Source: CAZJHX01 sp964545715 (GTDB lineage: Bacteria > Myxococcota_A > UBA9042 > GCA-2863065). Taken from it: a stretch of DNA of 64,000 bases. The DNA lies in NCBI GenBank assembly GCA_964545715.1, contig CAZJHX010000034.1:8386-72385 (forward strand). Reading direction: 5' to 3'. Positions 8,487 through 17,733 of the stretch are shown piece after piece. The position numbers and the translations under genes were made by a program. Under the pieces are notes generated by a model, which was not told the origin of the DNA, made no database searches, and saw only the letters and a program-made list of their open reading frames with translations. Numbering within the stretch: position 1 is the first letter of the stretch; each line of letters begins with the position of its first letter.

Positions 8487-9464
8487 ATGATTACGCCAAA
8501 AAGTGTCCTCTTGCTTCTGCTGTTGATCCCACTTTCGTGCGCCGAAGGTGAGCCTGAGATCATTGAGTCCGGCCAAGCCCCGCCGTCGCTTCAAGGCGTG
8601 GGCCAGGCCGCCACAAGCTCCGCACAGCTGTCGTTTCTGACGGGTGCGCAGACACTCAATCCCGCCACGTTCAAGGTGTCGGTCGTGGGGCACGTGGCCC
8701 GCGTTCGCTACCTGGCGGACGCGATCTGGAGCGACGCGGTGTGGACGCTTGGGGACAGCGACGCCCGCTCCAACGGCTACTCGTATACGCACCTGTTCAG
8801 CCAGGAGGGCACACGCACCATCCACGCGGTTGCGTACGACGCGCAGGGCTATGAGCTTGGGCGGGCCACTCAGGTGATCCACGTGGGGGCGCAGCCGTCC
8901 GCACCGCCAGCGCCCAATCCGCCCGCGGCACCAGCGCCCAAAACGGTCCCGTACTTCTACCAGTACGCCAACGCGCTCAGCCCGGGCGCCACCTGCCAGA
9001 ACACGTCGGTCGCGATGCTGCTGGCGTGGCTCGGCTGGAGCGGCGCCCCCGATGACATCACGGCGTCCTGGGGTAAGAACTACGCCCAGTCGCCGGCCGG
9101 CCTGGCCAACATGTTCAACAGCTACGCCCAGGACAATGGGTTTTCGCAGCGCCTGGTGGCGCGCACCAGCGGCACATTGTCCGGTCTGCGCTCGCTGCTG
9201 GCCCAGGGCAAGCCAACGATCATTCACGGGTACTTCACGGGCTATGGCCATGTGGTGGTCGTCACCGGCTACGACGGCGCCTACTACACCGTAAACGACC
9301 CGGCGGGCGAGTGGTCGCAGTCCTTCAAGGGCGGCTATCCGTTCGGCTGGAGCAGCACCATTGGCAAGGGCATCCGCTATCCAGCGGCCGCATTTGAAGA
9401 CGCGGTCGCCACCTCCAACGGACACAGCTACCTGCCGCTGTGGTACCACGAGCTCATCGACTGA
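8487..9464 (+). CDS. C39-like cysteine peptidase lipoprotein
   Basis: 325-residue lipoprotein. The signal peptide MITPKSVLLLLLLIPLSC has lipobox PLSC. Residues about 45-130 carry the module shared with the M23 peptidase at 1527-2543 (NPATF, VRYLADA, WTLGDSDA, HLFSQEGTRTIHAVAYDAQG), followed by an Ala/Pro linker. The C-terminal half is a Peptidase_C39_2-type papain fold, with Cys in GATCQNTS (about C170), His in YGHVVVVTGYD (about H255) and Asp in VNDPAG (about D271), so the catalytic triad appears intact. The ATG at 8487 is chosen for the signal peptide. Such proteins cleave peptides or peptidoglycan stems outside the cytoplasm; the substrate is unknown. Confidence 0.9.
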   Translation: MITPKSVLLLLLLIPLSCAEGEPEIIESGQAPPSLQGVGQAATSSAQLSFLTGAQTLNPATFKVSVVGHVARVRYLADAIWSDAVWTLGDSDARSNGYSYTHLFSQEGTRTIHAVAYDAQGYELGRATQVIHVGAQPSAPPAPNPPAAPAPKTVPYFYQYANALSPGATCQNTSVAMLLAWLGWSGAPDDITASWGKNYAQSPAGLANMFNSYAQDNGFSQRLVARTSGTLSGLRSLLAQGKPTIIHGYFTGYGHVVVVTGYDGAYYTVNDPAGEWSQSFKGGYPFGWSSTIGKGIRYPAAAFEDAVATSNGHSYLPLWYHELID

Positions 9465-9465
9465 C

Positions 9466-9540
9466 CGGGCCCCGCAGCTACCTCGCGCGTCGACGGATCG
9501 GCGAAGTGCAGGTCCTCGAGCAGCACGATCAGAACCTACC
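9466..9540 (-). pseudogene. Remnant of a predicted-ATPase gene (Walker B region)
   Basis: On the minus strand this short stretch translates to LIVLLEDLHFADPSTREVAA. That closely resembles the Walker B segment (L-x-L-E-D-L-H-W-A-D-P-S-T) of large STAND-type ATPases fused to kinases or cyclases. An in-frame TAG lies directly before it and no start or Walker A is nearby. I read it as debris of a decayed gene. The rest of the 206-nt gap (9465-9670) shows nothing else. Confidence 0.45.
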
Positions 9541-9670
9541 GCGTGCCAGGGCGCGCAGCAGGGGTACAATCACGCGGTTGTTGCGGCGGCGGCGTTGTTG
9601 GGGACTGAGGCTGCGGCGAGACTAGTCGAATGACGGGAGGTCTCACGAGATCGATCGATAGTCGTGTGCC

Positions 9671-11353
9671 TCACGGACAAGCGATCTCGATCGTGTCATC
9701 GACATCGGTGCAAAGGCAGCCGTCTTTGTTGCAGCAGACATTCAGCGAGCCGTCCCAGCCGGCGGCCTGCACACTCTCTACCACCCGATCGACGAGGCAC
9801 TGCGCGAGGTTCTCGTTGTAGTCGATGCGCAGGGTGGACTCGACGTCTTGCAGGCTGAAGAGATCGATGCTCTTCAGGTCCTCATTTTCGCTTACGGAGA
9901 TCTCGCCCAGGACCTTCTTTAGAAGCGGCACGGAGAACGACTTCAGGGCTGGATTGTAATTGAGGTCAAGACCGTGGGTCTGGGTGAGCTTGGGAAAGCT
10001 CACGGAGCTCAGGCCATCGGTATCCAGGTCGACCTCTCCGCTTATCGTGTGTAGTGATTTGGCCTCCAGGGCGGGGAGCGACCCCGAATACAGCGTGAAG
10101 CTGAAGTCGCCTCCGATCGATTTCAGGCTTTGCAGCTCCAGCGACGTGACCGCTTTGACCGACATCGTGAGCGCACCGCCAATCGTGGCCAACGCTTTGA
10201 GCGACACCGTCTTGGCGGAGGACGCGGCGATGGTCATCAGCCCGCCGACCTGGCTGAGGTTCGGCAGGTTCAAAGAGGCCAGCTTAGAGGCCCGCAGCTC
10301 AAGCGCGCCGCCAATCGACTGCAGGGCGGTCATCGCAAACGTGGTGAGCTCGCTCGGCTCGCCCTGGGCGCCGATAACCACGCTGCCGGCCACCGTTGTG
10401 AGCGCCCCCAGGTCAAAGGTGGTCATGGCGGGGTTGCCCGCCACGGACACCCCCCCATTCACCTGGCTGAGGCCTGTCAGGTGAAACGACGTCAGGGCCG
10501 CATTATCTTTGATAACCAACCCACCGAGCGCTGCCGGCTTATTCAGCTTCACGGTGGTCAGCGCCTGATTGTCACGGACCCTCAGCGCTCCGCCGATGGT
10601 CGCGAGCGCGCCGAGGTCGACGGACGACAACCCCAGGTTTCCCAGCTGGACATCCATGCCGACATACGCCAGCGCCCCCAGCGACACCGTCCCAAGGGTG
10701 TCGGGTCCGTCAAACAACAGGTGGCCCCCGACGTGGGACAGCTTCGGCAGCACAACCGTCTGCAGGGCGCCGGGGCTACCGAAGAGCACGTCCGCGCCGA
10801 CCGACTTGAGCGCGGGCAGCTCAAAGGACGTCAGCGCCGGGTTGTTGCCACCGAGGCGGGAGCCCTGGATAGAGTCGAGCCGCAGCGCGCCGCCGATCGT
10901 GGCGAGCTTTGGGAGGTCAACGGTGGTCAACACCTCGTTGTTCTCGAGAACCAGGTCCCCACCCAGCGCCAGCAGCGACGGCAGCGACACCGTGACCACC
11001 GCGGTGTCGGCGACCGTCAAATCGCCGGTGATCTTGGTGTACGGATCCTCGGGGTCGTTCAGGAACTCGATGTCGGCGCTGTGCTCGATATTATAATGGC
11101 CCTCCAGTACGCGCTTATCGGCGTTGGGGTCCTCTTTGGGCGGATCCACCGGGCCGGTATCCACAACGCCGGTGGTTGTCCCTCCAGTGTCGCCGCCATC
11201 CGTGCCGCCTTCGGTGGTATTGACGCCCGTCGTGCCGCCCGGCTGGTTGGCGTCACCACCGCTGCCGCCGCCCGATCGGCTGCCGCCGCCGCGTCCCATG
11301 CATGAGCAGAGCATCAGTACTGTCAGGGCCAAAGCAAGTGTCGAAATCTTCAT
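9671..11353 (-). CDS. Leucine-rich beta-solenoid repeat lipoprotein
   Basis: 560-residue lipoprotein. The signal peptide MKISTLALALTVLMLCSC is followed by a Gly/Ser/Thr/Asp linker to about residue 60. From about 95 to 510 there are some seventeen repeats of 20-24 residues with the pattern L-x-x-I-G-G-x-L-x-I-x-x-N-x-x-L-x-S-x-x-L. This is typical of receptor-L-domain or BspA-like leucine-rich solenoids. The C-terminal cap is Cys-rich (CCNKDGCLC). The ATG at 11353 overlaps the TGA of the upstream gene (ATGA), so the two are translationally coupled. The likely role is surface display, with binding or adhesion; the ligand is unknown. Confidence 0.9.
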   Translation of the reverse strand: MKISTLALALTVLMLCSCMGRGGGSRSGGGSGGDANQPGGTTGVNTTEGGTDGGDTGGTTTGVVDTGPVDPPKEDPNADKRVLEGHYNIEHSADIEFLNDPEDPYTKITGDLTVADTAVVTVSLPSLLALGGDLVLENNEVLTTVDLPKLATIGGALRLDSIQGSRLGGNNPALTSFELPALKSVGADVLFGSPGALQTVVLPKLSHVGGHLLFDGPDTLGTVSLGALAYVGMDVQLGNLGLSSVDLGALATIGGALRVRDNQALTTVKLNKPAALGGLVIKDNAALTSFHLTGLSQVNGGVSVAGNPAMTTFDLGALTTVAGSVVIGAQGEPSELTTFAMTALQSIGGALELRASKLASLNLPNLSQVGGLMTIAASSAKTVSLKALATIGGALTMSVKAVTSLELQSLKSIGGDFSFTLYSGSLPALEAKSLHTISGEVDLDTDGLSSVSFPKLTQTHGLDLNYNPALKSFSVPLLKKVLGEISVSENEDLKSIDLFSLQDVESTLRIDYNENLAQCLVDRVVESVQAAGWDGSLNVCCNKDGCLCTDVDDTIEIACP

Positions 11354-13983
11354 GGTTTCTTGCACAGTGTGATCTTGAGGTCATTTGCGGTGCCCTTCCG
11401 GTCGATCAGCACGTGATCCGAGCAGGGCATCTGTTGGGGACAATACGCGTCGCTGTGGCACGGCGCGGCGCAATATCGGCTGCCGTCGCCCAACCCCGAC
11501 TTCACGCAAAGATTCGTCTTGCAGTAAGGGCCTTTGTCGGGGTCGCACTTATCCCCCAGCTCCGCCTTGGCGATGGTGTTGTTGGTGACTGTGTACTGGC
11601 ACTTCCACTCCACGCTCGTCGGGCCCGTGGAGCCGGTAGCCATGGGCCACGGCGTACACGCGTCCGCAAAGTAATCGCATTGAAAGTCGTCACCGCAGTC
11701 CCACGGGTCGCCCTCTTTGCTGGCGGGCTGGCACAGCGAGACATACGAGTTGTCCTCGTCCGTACTCAGGTCCAGTCCGGGGCTGTACAGATGGGCCTTG
11801 CAGCCCAGGTGCCAGTAGCCCAGCAGGCCGGCGATGTCCGTGCCGTGCGGGCAGTCCAGGTAGTCCGTGCACATGTGCGTGCAGTAGCCCTCCTGCTCGC
11901 CCTCCTTTCGCAGGCAGAAGCCGGAGTCGCAGTCGTTATGCCCGCCGCAGACGTCCCCGATGTATGTGTTGATCGGATTGGGTTCTGCGCAGAGACCCTG
12001 ACCATCGAGCGCACCGCCGGGCAGCGTAAACGAGTGAAATCTGCAGACCTCGTCGCCCGAGCAGTCGTCGTCGGTCGCGCACGGCGCCTGGGTGCCCCCA
12101 AACTTCACACACAGACCCAACGGCAGGACCTTGTCGTCCACGTCATCGCCCTGGGTGTCGACTCCGACCGTGCTCGTCTGGCACAGGAAGCCGCCGCCCC
12201 CACAATCCGAGTCGCTCTTGCACAGCGCTGAGCACACGCCGTCGGGCAGGCACGGTCCGTCACCACATGGCATGGACTTACAGGACTCGCCCAGCTTGAC
12301 CGCGCCCGGCGCACCGGACGCGCACTTGTGCTCCCACTCGAAGGACGCGCCAACCTTCCCGTCGTTGGTCATCGCGCAAAACGACGCGCCGAAACAGTCC
12401 TTGTTGGTTGTGCATGGCGGCCCCTGGCACACGTTCAAGGGTGGGTGTTTGCTGTCGTTCCACGGGTTGACGCCCTGGTTGCACACGAAGCTGCCGCAGT
12501 CGGCGCTGGAGTCGCAGAATCCGAGACAGCTCTGATCCACACACGTCATGGTCGCGCAGTGCTGGACGGGCCCGGCCTCCGGATTCAGGTTGCAGTATGC
12601 GCCGATCCCATCAGCGTCCTTCGGCGGGGCGCCGCACCGCGTCTGGTACTTGTCCAGGATGTACTTCAGCTGGCAGGTCTCGGTGCCGGGGCAGTCCGAG
12701 TTGGCGGTGCAGGGGCTCAAGGTCGTGCCCGGATGGCAGAAGTTGAGTTGTGTGGCGCCGGGGGACTTCGACGCCACGCACACCCAGGTGTTGCCCATCG
12801 GCCCATCAAAAGCCCCGGCACAACTGTCGATGGGCGCGTCTGCATCATCGACGCCGTCCGGTCCCGGTGAGCCGTCGGCCCCCTTCACGTCCTTGCTGAG
12901 GGTGCAGGTGCGCGAACACGCCGGCTCCTGGCAGTACTCACTTTCACACTGCTTATGCATGCAGTTGGGCCACTCCCAGCTCGTCGGCTGACAGCTGTCC
13001 TTTCGACCGCACGCAAACCCAAACGGCGGCGCCTCCTCGGGCGGGGGTGGCAGCACGCAGACGTGATCGGCGTCGCTGCACTGATAAGGGAGCGCGCAGC
13101 CGTCACCGCACGTGCCGCCGCACCCGTCGGGCCCGCACTCCCACCCGGGCTGGCATGTGTCGCTGCACCCGCCCGTCCCCGTGTCGTCGCCAACCGCCTC
13201 TCCAAACCCGCTGCCGGACACGCTGACGATGGACACCTCATGCATCTCCACAAACTTGAACTGCACGCTGGCTGTGACGAGCCCCTGGTGCACCGGCGCG
13301 AAGGACACCGGCGCCGAGAGCTGCTCGCCTGGCGCGATGGTCGACGGCGTCGTCACCTCGATGCTGAACAGGTCGACATCGCTCTGGACCCCGACCTGAC
13401 CGAGCGTCAGCGGGTTGGGACCGCAGTTGCTCACGACGATCTCCTCGAAGCCGGTGTCGGCCACATTCACCACACCGAAGTCGAGGGTCGTGGGCGTCGC
13501 GGTCGCACAGGCCAGGCTGTCGAGGCCGCCGCCGATCAGCGGCACGGCCAGCTCACCGCCGGCGTGCGTGAGTCTCAGCGTCCCGTAAGACGGCCCCGGC
13601 GCGCTCGGAGTAAATCGAAGCTCCAGCGGCGCGGAGCCGGCGGCCGAAAGCTCCAACGGAAGCTCGGTCAGCACCTCGAACGTCGCCGCGCCGTCGCCCT
13701 CGATGACGGCGTCGGTCAACTGAATCGGCGCCTCGGACCCGTTGTTCAACTCCAGCGTTGCGGCTGATGACTCGCCGACCCACACCGAGACGAAGGTCAC
13801 CTCGGCCGACGATGGGTAAAGCCCGGTCTTGTCCTCTCCGGTGTCCCCGGTCTCGCCCGTTGTGGCGCCGTCTGCACCGGTATCGCTGCCGCCTGCGCCG
13901 CTGCCCCCAGATCGCCCGCCGCCGCCGGCCACGCACCCCGCGACGGCAAACACGATTGCCGCCAAAACCACCTTCTGTCCCAT
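11350..13983 (-). CDS. Cys-rich lipoprotein with HYDIN/ASPM-like Ig repeats
   Basis: 877-residue lipoprotein. The signal peptide MGQKVVLAAIVFAVAGC has lipobox VAGC, followed by a Gly/Ser/Asp/Thr linker. Residues about 50-260 contain two 'choice-of-anchor D' type Ig-like repeats (STIAPGEQLSAPVSFAP, LDFGVVNVADTG). The remaining 600 residues hold dozens of cysteines, beginning with CQPGWECGPDGCGGTCGDGC, with many paired C-x(2-6)-C motifs that are presumably disulfides. The C-terminal Cys-rich part is homologous to the protein at 42156-43862; both end in (V)L(I/V)DR-x(7)-LCK. The ATG at 13983 is preceded by GGGGGTGAG. The protein is coupled by ATGA to the solenoid lipoprotein, which suggests a shared surface function. 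Confidence 0.9.
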   Translation of the reverse strand: MGQKVVLAAIVFAVAGCVAGGGGRSGGSGAGGSDTGADGATTGETGDTGEDKTGLYPSSAEVTFVSVWVGESSAATLELNNGSEAPIQLTDAVIEGDGAATFEVLTELPLELSAAGSAPLELRFTPSAPGPSYGTLRLTHAGGELAVPLIGGGLDSLACATATPTTLDFGVVNVADTGFEEIVVSNCGPNPLTLGQVGVQSDVDLFSIEVTTPSTIAPGEQLSAPVSFAPVHQGLVTASVQFKFVEMHEVSIVSVSGSGFGEAVGDDTGTGGCSDTCQPGWECGPDGCGGTCGDGCALPYQCSDADHVCVLPPPPEEAPPFGFACGRKDSCQPTSWEWPNCMHKQCESEYCQEPACSRTCTLSKDVKGADGSPGPDGVDDADAPIDSCAGAFDGPMGNTWVCVASKSPGATQLNFCHPGTTLSPCTANSDCPGTETCQLKYILDKYQTRCGAPPKDADGIGAYCNLNPEAGPVQHCATMTCVDQSCLGFCDSSADCGSFVCNQGVNPWNDSKHPPLNVCQGPPCTTNKDCFGASFCAMTNDGKVGASFEWEHKCASGAPGAVKLGESCKSMPCGDGPCLPDGVCSALCKSDSDCGGGGFLCQTSTVGVDTQGDDVDDKVLPLGLCVKFGGTQAPCATDDDCSGDEVCRFHSFTLPGGALDGQGLCAEPNPINTYIGDVCGGHNDCDSGFCLRKEGEQEGYCTHMCTDYLDCPHGTDIAGLLGYWHLGCKAHLYSPGLDLSTDEDNSYVSLCQPASKEGDPWDCGDDFQCDYFADACTPWPMATGSTGPTSVEWKCQYTVTNNTIAKAELGDKCDPDKGPYCKTNLCVKSGLGDGSRYCAAPCHSDAYCPQQMPCSDHVLIDRKGTANDLKITLCKKP

Positions 13984-13996
13984 CTCACCCCCAACC

Positions 13997-14011
13997 GCCA
14001 GCCATAATACC
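13997..14011 (-). promoter_or_regulatory. Predicted extended -10 promoter
   Basis: On the minus strand TGGTATTAT carries the -10 TATTAT (14009-14004) with the extended TGn motif. Transcription would start near 13997, about 14 nt before the ATG, with GGGGGTGAG as ribosome binding site. No clear -35 is seen. Confidence 0.35.
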
Positions 14012-14013
14012 AA

Positions 14014-14330
14014 GTTCGATCAGCCGGCGGGAGGCGGTTCGCTGGAGCGTGGACGAGGCGGCCAACCAGGCACCTGCCGATTGGCCGCGACAGGGTGGAG
14101 AGGAGCTGCTGAGCGATGGAGACCGGCGGTTTGCACGTCGGTGAGCCGGCCAGTTGAACGCAGTCCGGTCGCCGCGCGCCGTCACTGCTGCGTGTGTCCG
14201 CCCGCACGCAGTGTGGGTCGGAGCGAACACGCGCGCGGTCCTCGCGGTCGTGTGGTTCGAGCGCAGTGCCGTGTTGTGGCTTGGTGGCACACACGTTGCG
14301 TCAGGGCGCCGCATGGAGGGAGACACAGAC
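14014..14330. other. Intergenic region, 317 nt, no gene found
   Basis: No coding potential that I trust on either strand. It contains a 7-bp dyad, CTGCGTG (14188-14194) and CACGCAG (14205-14211), with a 10-nt loop. This could be a regulatory hairpin in the leader of the M23 gene. Nothing else stands out. Confidence 0.5.
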
Positions 14331-14375
14331 ATGTCCATCAAAAACGCGATCGATGTCTCGGAGGTGTTGCCATGA
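14331..14375 (+). CDS. Possible 14-residue leader peptide
   Basis: ATG at 14331 with a strong GGAGGG (14315-14320) upstream encodes MSIKNAIDVSEVLP and stops at TGA 14373-14375. That TGA overlaps the ATG of the M23 gene as ATGA. The peptide's own 3' end contains the GGAGGTG used by the M23 gene. It may be a coupling leader peptide, a chance frame, or the N-terminus of the M23 protein separated by a frameshift. Confidence 0.3.
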   Translation: MSIKNAIDVSEVLP

Positions 14376-15133
14376 CTCAGCTGCCTGCGGTCCTGAGTGC
14401 GTGTGAGCCGCGCCCATTCATGGGGGACAGCAAGGTTGTGCATTATGTGCCGACCGCCGCCGGGCGGAAGTGCTGGGATGAGGTCGCCCGGGCGCTTGCC
14501 CCCCTGGCCCGGTGCCCCGTTGAGGCCCCCGTGTGCCCACAATTCGGTCAGTTCGGACTGCGACTACACCCGTACAAGCTAACGCCGTACTTCCACGCCG
14601 GTGTCGACATGATGGCTGCGCACGGCACGCTGGTTCGTCCCATGTTCGAAGGTTCTCTGGTGGGCAGCGGAGACCGCCCAATCATGGGCCGATACGTGTA
14701 CCTGAAACACCCGTTCTGGACGGAGGACGGGCTGCAACTTCACAGCCTGTACCTTCACCTCGACCAGGCCCTGGTCGGTTACAGCCTGCCGATGAAGGTG
14801 CTGCGCCGGCTGGGGCCGGAACGCATGCTCAGCACAGCCGTTGATCACGACACGGTCGTCGGGCGCGTCGGGGATACGGGCTACTCCCGCGCCGGGGTAG
14901 ACCACCTGCATGTTCAACTAGAGCTCCGAGTGCCGGGGGAACGCCGCATCGTGCTGGTCGACCCAAGGCCGCCGTTGGGCTTGGAGACGAGCGAGAACGG
15001 CACCGCCCGCCTGCAAGGCCCGGCGGACATGGACGCCTTCTGGCGTGGGCACCGATCGGCGCTGCAGCCGTGGCGCCGGGCACTCGAGGCGGGTTATGAG
15101 CGCATCGATCGTCCGATTCCGGACCAGACGTGA
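14372..15133 (+). CDS. M23 family metallopeptidase-like protein without signal peptide
   Basis: 253 residues, no signal peptide or membrane segment. The M23 core is recognisable: FHAGVDMMAAHGTLVRPMFEGSL supplies H and D ligands, YLKHPF is the equivalent strand, and DHLHVQLEL gives the HxH motif. The start ATG at 14372 has GGAGGTG at ideal spacing. An export route is not visible, so the protein is either cytoplasmic, exported by an unusual path, or its N-terminus is missing because of a frameshift with the preceding small frame. The peptidase call rests on motif spacing only. Confidence 0.85.
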   Translation: MTQLPAVLSACEPRPFMGDSKVVHYVPTAAGRKCWDEVARALAPLARCPVEAPVCPQFGQFGLRLHPYKLTPYFHAGVDMMAAHGTLVRPMFEGSLVGSGDRPIMGRYVYLKHPFWTEDGLQLHSLYLHLDQALVGYSLPMKVLRRLGPERMLSTAVDHDTVVGRVGDTGYSRAGVDHLHVQLELRVPGERRIVLVDPRPPLGLETSENGTARLQGPADMDAFWRGHRSALQPWRRALEAGYERIDRPIPDQT

Positions 15134-15254
15134 CTCGGCGCCGGATCACAACGACAGCCTGCTCACCAGCCGGCCCCGTGGCGCACTCCCGTCTGTACCT
15201 CTTTGTCACTCGTCACCATCCACTCGGCGCCGCCGGAGCATAGCGGGCGGCATC

Positions 15255-15363
15255 GGTCGTTTGACTGACTCGGATCAGGTACACATCTCAAGCCGGAAAC
15301 CGCAGAGGATAGTTCTGGTAAGCCTGAAGGATATCCACAACACGAGCGGGTCGTTTGACCGAC
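15255..15363 (+). repeat. 15-nt direct repeat upstream of the subtilase gene
   Basis: GGTCGTTTGACTGAC (15255-15269) and GGTCGTTTGACCGAC (15349-15363) differ at one base and lie 94 bp apart. The second copy overlaps the putative TTG start of the subtilase remnant. It could be a regulator-binding pair or a small duplication; no promoter match is convincing. Confidence 0.4.
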
Positions 15364-17456
15364 ACCGCCGCGGCTTTGCCCCGCCTTGGCGCAGGGGCCT
15401 TCGTCCTGATGTCTGTCTTGTATCTGTCGACCGTTGCGCAGGCGCGGTTTGTGGGATGGTCCAAGCTCGACCCGCAGCTGAAGCTGGACGTGCACCGGGC
15501 CATGGCGTCCGGCGACAACGCGCTGGTGCTCAACTTTTTCGTGAAGAGCACCGCGCCTGAGCTGACCCGTCGGTCGGTGGTTCGCGACGGTGGACGTGTC
15601 GGCGTGGTGTCCGGCGACATCCTCACAGTCCGCACATCTGTGGCCGGGCTGGTCACCCTGGCGGGCGAAGTGCCCGTGGTGTTTCTGGAGGCATCGCAGC
15701 CCGTTCGACCCCAGCTGGATCATGTGGTGGTCACGACCGGCGCCAACGCCGCTGAGTGGCAAGGCGTTGGGCTGACCGGCAAAGGCGTCGTCGTGGGCGT
15801 CATCGATACGGAGCTGGATGTGCGCCATCCCGGCTTTGAAGGACGCGTCGACTTCTATTGGGAGGCGAGGCTGGACGACAAAGGCGTGTGCATCGGACCC
15901 AACACGCAGAACGGCGTCTGCGAGTGCACGTCGCTGGCGGATCAGGCGGCCAACAAGTGCATCATTGGCGTGCCGCGGCTGGAGCACGGCACGCACGTCA
16001 CGGGCATCGCGGCGGGCGCGTCCGTTGCCATCGCCGGCTCGCCGAGCACCTATGGGGGCATCGCGCCACAAGCGCGCATCGCGTTTGTCAATCTCGGCGG
16101 ACCCGGCTTCGCCGGCGACAAGGAGTTCTCCCTGACGGCCGGAAACTCCTCGATGGTGTGTGAGGGGGCCCACGCCATCTTTCAATACGCCCAATCCGTC
16201 GGCAAGCCCGCCGTAGTCAACATGAGCGTTGGCAGCGGCAGCGGGCCTCGCACGGGGAAGTCGCTGGCCAGTCAGTGCATGAACAACCTGGTGACCGACG
16301 CCGACGGGACGCAGCTCCCGGGACGCGTGCTCGTGGGCTCGGCCGGCAACTCAGGGGACGGCAAGGTGCTGTCGCCAAAACACGCAAGCTCCCCGTGGGC
16401 CGCGGTAAAGGGGCGCTACCACGCCGGTGGTGACGCGGACGACGTCGAGCAGTACGTGCCGTTCTGGCCCGGGCCTCGCCCGGTCGAGATCTGGACTCCC
16501 AACGACTCGGGCGTGCACATCGAGGTGCGCGTGCGACCGCTTCAAGGCGAGGGTGAACGGTAGCCTGCTCGCGCGCGAGTCGACGCGCTTCGGCACCCAG
16601 TTTGACGCGAGCCAGGCCACGTTCCTGACGCTCGGCCCCGCCGCAAAAGCGCCACCGGCCGCGGTGACAACCACGGTGCCCACGCGACCGGACACAAACG
16701 CCGACGGCCGCATCGACCTGCTGGACGTGCAGTGTGTGACCGCACGCGGATACGCCGAGCTGAAAGGTCTCGCTGCGCCGACCTGCCAGGCGACTACGCC
16801 GCTTCATCGCGCGGACGTCGACTGCAGCGCGGCAATCGATGCGACCGACAGCCAGCTCGCCTCCAAGATGGCGCTCGCGGCGCGCCTGGGCCAGGCCGGG
16901 CTGCTGCCCGCGCTCTCCGACGCCGATCAGGACAGCGTCCACGACCAATGCGACAACTGCCCGCAGGCCGGCGCCGCCAACAAGAACACGGCCCAGACCG
17001 ACGCCAACGGCGACGGCGTCGGCGATCAGTGCGCGGGCGTCTGCGCCTCGGACGCTGACTGCCAGACTGGTCGCCACATCGGAGCTGGGCACGGGCGATG
17101 TCGACTGCCCGCACGGCGGCGTGTTGATTCAGACGGGCCTGGACGACGGCGGAGAGGCGGGCCCGGATGCGGCGGTCGGCGTCCCAAACGACGGCGTGCT
17201 TGACGCCGCAGAGGTGGACTCCAGCATCGCGGTGTGTGCGGGCGCCCCCGGCGGTGACGGACAAGATGGCAACAACGGCAAGGACGGTGAGCGGGGTGAG
17301 GCCGGTGCGGAGGGCCCGGCGCGCCCGATCGGCCTTCGCGGCCAGAAAGGCGAAGGCTGCACCATGACGTCCACCGCGGGCAGTGGCTCGCCAGTCGCGC
17401 TTATCGGGCTGACGCTGCTGCTACTGGTGTGGCGCCGCCGGGCGACCGCCCTCTAA
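15355..17456 (+). pseudogene. Broken subtilisin-like (S8) protease gene with two frameshifts
   Basis: The first part (15355-16563) encodes a signal peptide, a propeptide-like region and the S8 domain with catalytic Asp (VIDTELD), His (HGTHVTGIAAG) and the oxyanion Asn (VGSAGNSG), then a TAG. The sense continues in the +1 frame from about 16545 with dockerin-like DTNADGRIDLLDV and thrombospondin type 3 repeats (DADQDSVHDQCDNCP). It then moves to the third frame near 17060 with a DUF7151-like segment (GDVDCPHGGVLIQTGLDDG), a collagen-like Gly-x-x run and a tail GCTM, hydrophobic helix, RRR, resembling MYXO-CTERM. No GTSMAAP motif carrying the catalytic Ser is found in any frame, so besides two indels a segment seems deleted. 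It is a pseudogene unless assembly errors explain it. Confidence 0.8.
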
Positions 17457-17458
17457 TT

Positions 17459-17727
17459 CGTGTGTACCCACGGACGAACCGCTTCTTCCGCCGTGCGCCG
17501 GGCTGGACCAGGCGGCGTGCCAGGCCAAGGACGTGTGTTCGGCGTACAGCGGCGTGGCACCTGAGGCAGCGTGCGCGGGTCAGGCCGGCGACCGGGTGTA
17601 CGCCGGGTGCGAGTACACCGCCAACGCAGGGGCGTGCGATGACGCCGAGTCCTCTGGGCTGGCGGTCTCGTTCGACGTGCCCAGCACGATACCTTTCGGC
17701 GGCAAGTGCGTGGGATCTCAATTCTGA
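17459..17727 (+). pseudogene. C-terminal fragment of a Cys-containing secreted protein
   Basis: In one frame this reads PPCAGLDQAACQAKDVCSAY, then RVYAGCEYTANAGACDDAES and FGGKCVGSQF before a TGA. The Cys spacing resembles the C-terminal domain found in many myxobacterial lipoproteins (C-x-x-L-D-x-x-A-C). There is no start codon with a signal peptide, and the upstream frame runs through the end of the subtilase remnant. I take it as a decayed C-terminal piece belonging to the same degraded region. Confidence 0.5.
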
Positions 17728-17733
17728 GCTCGA

